From: Dasypus novemcinctus
Lineage: Eukaryota; Chordata; Mammalia; Cingulata; Dasypodidae
Assembly: GCF_030445035.2 (NCBI RefSeq)
Contig: NC_080701.1
Span: forward strand, 20,676,798-20,740,797
Length of the DNA stretch: 64,000 bases
Direction of reading: 5' to 3'
In this document: in pieces, positions 12,901 through 64,000 of the stretch
How the letters are laid out: each line of letters begins with the position of its first letter
Numbering within the stretch: the stretch's first letter is position 1
Position numbers and translations under genes: made by a program
Notes under the pieces: generated by a model
Told to the model about the DNA's origin: nothing
The model's database searches: none
What the model saw: only the letters and a program-made list of their open reading frames with translations

Positions 12901-13790
12901 TGTAAAAGTGGGAGAAGCGTGTATCATCAGGCAAATTTTTTTTTTTTTTTTTTTTAAAGGAAATAGGATCTAAACATTGAATTCCTTAAAACTCTCCTGG
13001 CCTTAATACTCCTCGAGGTTTGTATTCTGGAGATGGGAAACCATGGCTCTGAATAACTCCACCCCCTCTAATGATTTCACCTACTCGTTACAGTCCGTGA
13101 GTCCTCGAGTTCCTTAGTCCAGACGCTTTCCTTCCTCTAAGCACCAAACTTCTCTAAACTCTTAAGACCTCCCGCATCTAGGCTTCCTGACTCGCGGGTT
13201 TCATTTTCCTCCTCTCGCAGCCTCGAACTTGACCTTTCAGCGACACTAACCCCCTCGCACGTTCCAGCCCACACGTTTTGCTTCTTGTCTCCTCCACCTG
13301 GATACTCCGCTCGGGCTCTGGAATCATTAAGTTCCCATCTCCAAAGGCCACCTGGAAACGTGCTGAAAGTGACAGCCCATTAGGGAGGTGCAAGAAATAA
13401 ATTACTTCTGGGGTGGGGCAGTAGTGCTAAGTCTTCGCGGAAAACGATCCGCACATTTACTGACGAGGAACGTCTGCAGTAGTACCAAGACCGCACGCAG
13501 CCAGCGCTCTCCTGGCACCCCGGCTGCGTGGTGATTTTCAGTCTTAGCCTTGAAAATGAAGTGCATCCCAGAGAAAACCCGATTGATAATAACCGCGCCA
13601 CCTTTCCCCCCCTCACCGGGCGCCGCCGGGGTCAGTCACACCCCAGAGACCCCGCCCCCCTCGCCGGCGCGCCTGGCCTTAAAGCGGGCCTGGACTGCGC
13701 GCTCCTCAGGCTGGCGGAGGACGGGTCAGAGGCCTTTTCCGCTTGAAGAACACAGACGCCGCGGGAAGACGCGCGAGCCGGGGACCGTCA

Positions 13791-13800
13791 TCTCGCGAGA
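13791..13800. promoter_or_regulatory. TCTCGCGAGA palindromic promoter element
   Basis: A perfect 10-bp palindrome ending 18 bp before the ATG. This motif is known from CpG-island promoters and is bound by BANP; it has also been linked to ZBTB33. Binding is blocked by CpG methylation in published work. It is probably in the leader or at the transcription start and may be a main activator site for ASH2L. Confidence 0.8.
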
Positions 13801-13818
13801 GTCTGAGGGGCGGCAGTG

Positions 13819-60175
<46,357 letters not shown>

Positions 60176-60800
60176 CCAGATGATCCCTCTTTCTTTCTAG
60201 ACATAGACTTCTGGGGAGTAATACTGAGTGTATTTTGTTTCAAATGTTCTCCCTAAGATGCTGCAGAACACCACCTCTACTTTTAGCAAGTTGAAAGACT
60301 GGGGTGGGAACTGGGGTAAACTCCCTATCCTTTAATGCTCTATCACTTTCAGTGAATGCTCTTATTTTGTGTACTATATGCCAACAACTGCTAGCCCCAC
60401 AATCCCATAAACTCCCTGTGAAATTGGTGCTGTGCCACATACTCTGTCAGGTGGGTCTTACTGTTTTTTCCCTAAGGATTTGAATAATCTTGTCCAAGTA
60501 GGTAACTTATTGAAAGATGTTTCCTTCTGTGGGTATTAACTTCATCCCACCTGATGTCTAAGGAAGTGGTTGGCCGGTTTCTGAAAACGGCTGAAATCAA
60601 TGGCTGTACATTCCAAACCAATCTAAAAACTGTTTCCTTTTTTATGAGTTTGTTTTTGTTATTAGTTTTGAAATACATTTTTGAACACTGGGATCTCCTA
60701 AACTAATAGGTCTCTAGAACTGTAGATGTGAAAGGACTTGCTTGCAGCTTTAACAAAGTTGGAAATTCTTCCCAAATAAAACTTTTTTCAAGTTTGTGTG
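60176..60800 (+). other. ASH2L: ASH2L 3' UTR
   Basis: Non-coding sequence of about 620 bp from the stop codon to the expected cleavage site shortly after the AATAAA at 60775. No SINE is inserted in it. The cleavage point is inferred. Confidence 0.8.
60775..60780 (+). terminator. ASH2L: ASH2L polyadenylation signal AATAAA
   Basis: A canonical hexamer about 600 bp past the stop codon, followed 10-30 bp later by a T-rich and GT-rich stretch (ACTTTTTTC, GTTTGTGTGGC), as expected of a downstream element. Cleavage probably falls near 60795-60800. Confidence 0.85.
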
Positions 60801-61760
60801 GCACTTTGTTTCCCTCTCAAGTTGGATTCCTCCTGATGACAGTTTCAAAAATGTGGGCTGTATGAGGAAGGGAAGCAAGTATTGGAGGGAAGAAGATTAT
60901 ATCTCAGTCTCTCTCCTATTGCTTCTATTATAGCCAGGCAAATCACCCCTGTTATCCTGTTAAAATTGGTCTTTCAAGGAGGTGAAGAAGAATTTGAAAG
61001 GGATAATGGTTTCCCTCCTGCTTTTCTGTTTAAACATGAATGGTGGTATGTGCAGGTTGTTTTCCTGACTTGCATAACTTCTTTTGCTTAAAGGCAGTGT
61101 TCAGGATACTGAAAACTAGAATGTGAGAATGAGCTTTCCCTTAGAATCCCTTTCCGGTTTCCCTGTCTTCCTTTTTTCATGTGAGAAGAAGAGTCAGTAT
61201 TATGCCAAATGCAGCCCTCTCAGGATTGCCCCAAAGACACCTGCACATAACTTATCCAGGTAGAAAAGTTGTTCACCATGAGGTAGGTGATATAGTGCCA
61301 CAGAGTCGTCATATTCTATACCTGTGGCTCTTCTGAATATCTTAACTCTGGTTTTCCTGTTTAAGAAATTTACCAAATTTCAAGTGAATGTTGGTATCTT
61401 AACAGAGTAGCTTTAAAATTCTTTGTAATATGAATTGCCAAATATAAGTTGTATACCTTGTATCCACACTTAAATTATAAAATTAGATTTTTTGCCTATT
61501 TTGTTTTCATAAATAAGTTATAGAAGTAATGATTTTGCCAGTTTACACTTCATATTCAAAATGTGTATGTGTGTGTGTATGTATATGTGAGAAATAAGAT
61601 TCATTTGAAGGGCTCAAAGAACACTCTTCATATATTCCTATATAGTTTCTGTAAGCATAGCACCAGTGACAATTTGTTTTATTCCAATGTAAAATTAAAA
61701 TATGTACCAAAATATCTCCCCAGAGTCCACAAAGATACAGTTACATGATTTGAAGAGATA
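60801..61760. other. Spacer between convergent ASH2L and STAR 3' ends
   Basis: About 1 kb between the expected ASH2L cleavage site and the most distal STAR poly(A) candidate. No SINE or L1 was recognised; a short TG run lies at 61561-61590. Confidence 0.7.
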
Positions 61761-61778
61761 AGCCAATTTATAACCATG

Positions 61779-61784
61779 TTTATT
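61779..61784 (-). terminator. STAR: Distal STAR poly(A) signal AATAAA (candidate)
   Basis: Minus-strand AATAAA about 1.33 kb past the stop. Use of this site would include the AU-rich heptamers at 61959-62340 in the message. Long STAR messages made by alternative polyadenylation are known from rodents. Confidence 0.4.
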
Positions 61785-61958
61785 GAAAGCCCATTTCTTT
61801 ACTGTCAGCCTTTTCTCTTTTGAAACCAGAATGTATATTTCTTTACTTATCTGTTACAGAAATATTTCTACAACTATCCCCTCTCTGAAGCTCCCAGAGA
61901 GATAAGCAATAATCTCATCTGTGCCAAAAATAGACTACTCTAAGAAACAGAATGAATA

Positions 61959-62340
61959 ATAAATACCTCTCTTTGTTAAATTTCAATACATTAATAAATA
62001 CCAGTGTTCCCACTACTACTAATCTCTTTAATAAATATGCTAGAGCCCTATTTCCAAATGATCTAAATCATCGTTGTCATTAGAATTAGAATGGAAAAGC
62101 TTCAGGTGGTAATGGTTGATTTTTCATTCTACTTACAAACTTTAGCTAAGTAATCCCATCCCACCTTATATTTTTAAATATGTTCTATAAACTCTGGAAA
62201 GGGTATTTACTACCACACACCCTTTCCAGCCACCTCCTCGCCCAACATAGTAAAATATTAATCTATTAAAGCAGAAAAGTTGGAAGTCTCGAGCTGTGCT
62301 GAGAGCTGTGGAATTCTCTTAGAACTAAATATCATAAATA
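61959..62340 (-). promoter_or_regulatory. STAR: Cluster of AU-rich elements (UAUUUAU) in the extended STAR 3' UTR
   Basis: Four TATTTAT heptamers on the minus strand at 61959-61965, 61994-62000, 62031-62037 and 62334-62340; a fifth lies outside at 61509-61515. This is the core site of the TTP/ZFP36L1 decay proteins. ZFP36L1 control of the long STAR message has been reported in rodents; its use here is inference. Confidence 0.45.
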
Positions 62341-62489
62341 ATAGAAATATTAATGAACTGATGTCGTAGACTGAACTAAAGATTCAGTCCTCTTTTTAGG
62401 TATAAACTATTACTGTTGGGAAAATAAACTATTTTTGTTTAACTTCATCTTAGTATTTCTATGCTTTCACATTTGGCACTTCATTCCTT

Positions 62490-63112
62490 TTAATTAAGTA
62501 AGTGTTTCTTTATTTTGACTGGTGCTCATGGAAGAAATAGGGGAACCAGTCTAATGACTAGTTTTGTATTTTTCCATTAAAACAGTTATAGATTTCTGGA
62601 AAGTACCTATTGAGGGGAGTTACTTGCTGCTTTGGTGTGGCTCTCTACTCACTTTTGGAGGACCGAAGGGTTGCTTGAGCCTCCTTTGTAAGGCTCTGCT
62701 TGGTCCAGACATGCTGCCTGCAGGGCAGGGAGTTCTTAAGTCCATGAAGAGTGAAGTCCCACTCTCTGTACTTAGCACCCCCCACATCCATGTTGGCCAT
62801 AGCATTTTAAGATATTTTTAGGTGGGCAAATAAGGACCCAGAAAAAAAAGTTACACAAATATTTTGGGAGCCTTCATTTCACAGCTAATCACTGAATGAA
62901 GTGAGAAGGCTCTTCCTGATTACCTAAGAGCCTCATCTGAATTTTCTTAGTAGATAAGATTTGACCAAGCTGATTCCCAGTATCACTTTTTACACAGTAC
63001 CACCCCATCCCACTGTACCCAGGTGAAGATCTTAAACAGATTTTCAGGCTTTCAGCCTGATGAGCATGTACGCAACTGCAAGTAAGTTCCAATGGGATCA
63101 GCAGGCTGGTCT
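62490..63112 (-). other. STAR: STAR 3' UTR, short form (probable)
   Basis: Runs from the stop codon to just past the first minus-strand AATAAA (62509-62514), about 620 nt. That would suit a transcript of about 1.6 kb, the main size described for STAR. The end is inferred. Confidence 0.6.
62509..62514 (-). terminator. STAR: Proximal STAR poly(A) signal AATAAA (candidate)
   Basis: The + strand reads TTTATT, so AATAAA on the minus strand, about 600 nt after the stop codon. It is the first canonical hexamer I found in the 3' UTR. Confidence 0.6.
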
Positions 63113-63880
<768 letters not shown>

Positions 63881-64000
63881 TCACTCTTACGCTTCCTGGT
63901 TATACTAGCCATGTTTCTAGAGCATTTTATCTTTTTCCACATCTTCATCAGAGAAGTACCTTTTGCCAACTAACTCATCAGAAAAGATTCTGGTTGTAGT

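Overview
The window is vertebrate nuclear DNA: spliced genes with GT-AG introns, one CpG island, AATAAA poly(A) signals, and dense SINE, LINE-1, LTR and hAT remnants. The commonest repeat is a roughly 400-bp SINE with a tRNA-like head (A box TGGCCCAGTGG) and an A-rich tail, built like the DAS SINEs of armadillos. With the gene order, this points to a xenarthran mammal, most likely Dasypus (inference from recalled repeat families). There is no sign of bacterial or viral genome context.

Layout. Bases 1-13,400 are intergenic: unique DNA broken up by tRNA-derived SINEs, MIR and hAT (MER5-like) fossils, and an old L1 3' end; I see no coding gene there. A CpG island (about 13,420-14,420) carries the TATA-less promoter of ASH2L, with a perfect TCTCGCGAGA palindrome 18 bp before the start codon. 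ASH2L then runs on the + strand from 13,819 to 60,175 in 16 coding exons. All splice junctions are GT-AG and every phase joins, giving an intact 628-residue protein, followed by a 3' UTR with AATAAA at 60,775. Intron 7 (19.5 kb) is a stack of minus-strand L1s invaded by SINEs, MaLR-like solo LTRs and a hAT element. Intron 9 (500 bp) and the exon 12-16 region are much cleaner. After about 1 kb of spacer, the last two coding exons of STAR lie on the minus strand (63,113-63,839), tail to tail with ASH2L.

Function. ASH2L is a core subunit of the SET1/MLL (COMPASS-type) histone H3K4 methyltransferases and acts in the nucleus. STAR is the mitochondrial cholesterol-transfer protein that starts steroid hormone synthesis. 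The two are neighbours, not partners; ASH2L followed by convergent STAR matches the order I recall for human 8p11.

Most interesting points: (1) two in-frame candidate microexons (18 and 21 nt) in the repeat-poor intron 8 of ASH2L, next to the Gly/Ser-rich linker; (2) a SINE inserted only 39 bp upstream of exon 8; (3) five related solo LTRs with 5-bp target duplications, all inside L1 DNA; (4) a nested L1-in-SINE-in-L1 with both duplications exact; (5) a cluster of AU-rich motifs in the probable long 3' UTR of STAR; (6) a strong antisense bias of SINEs inside ASH2L.
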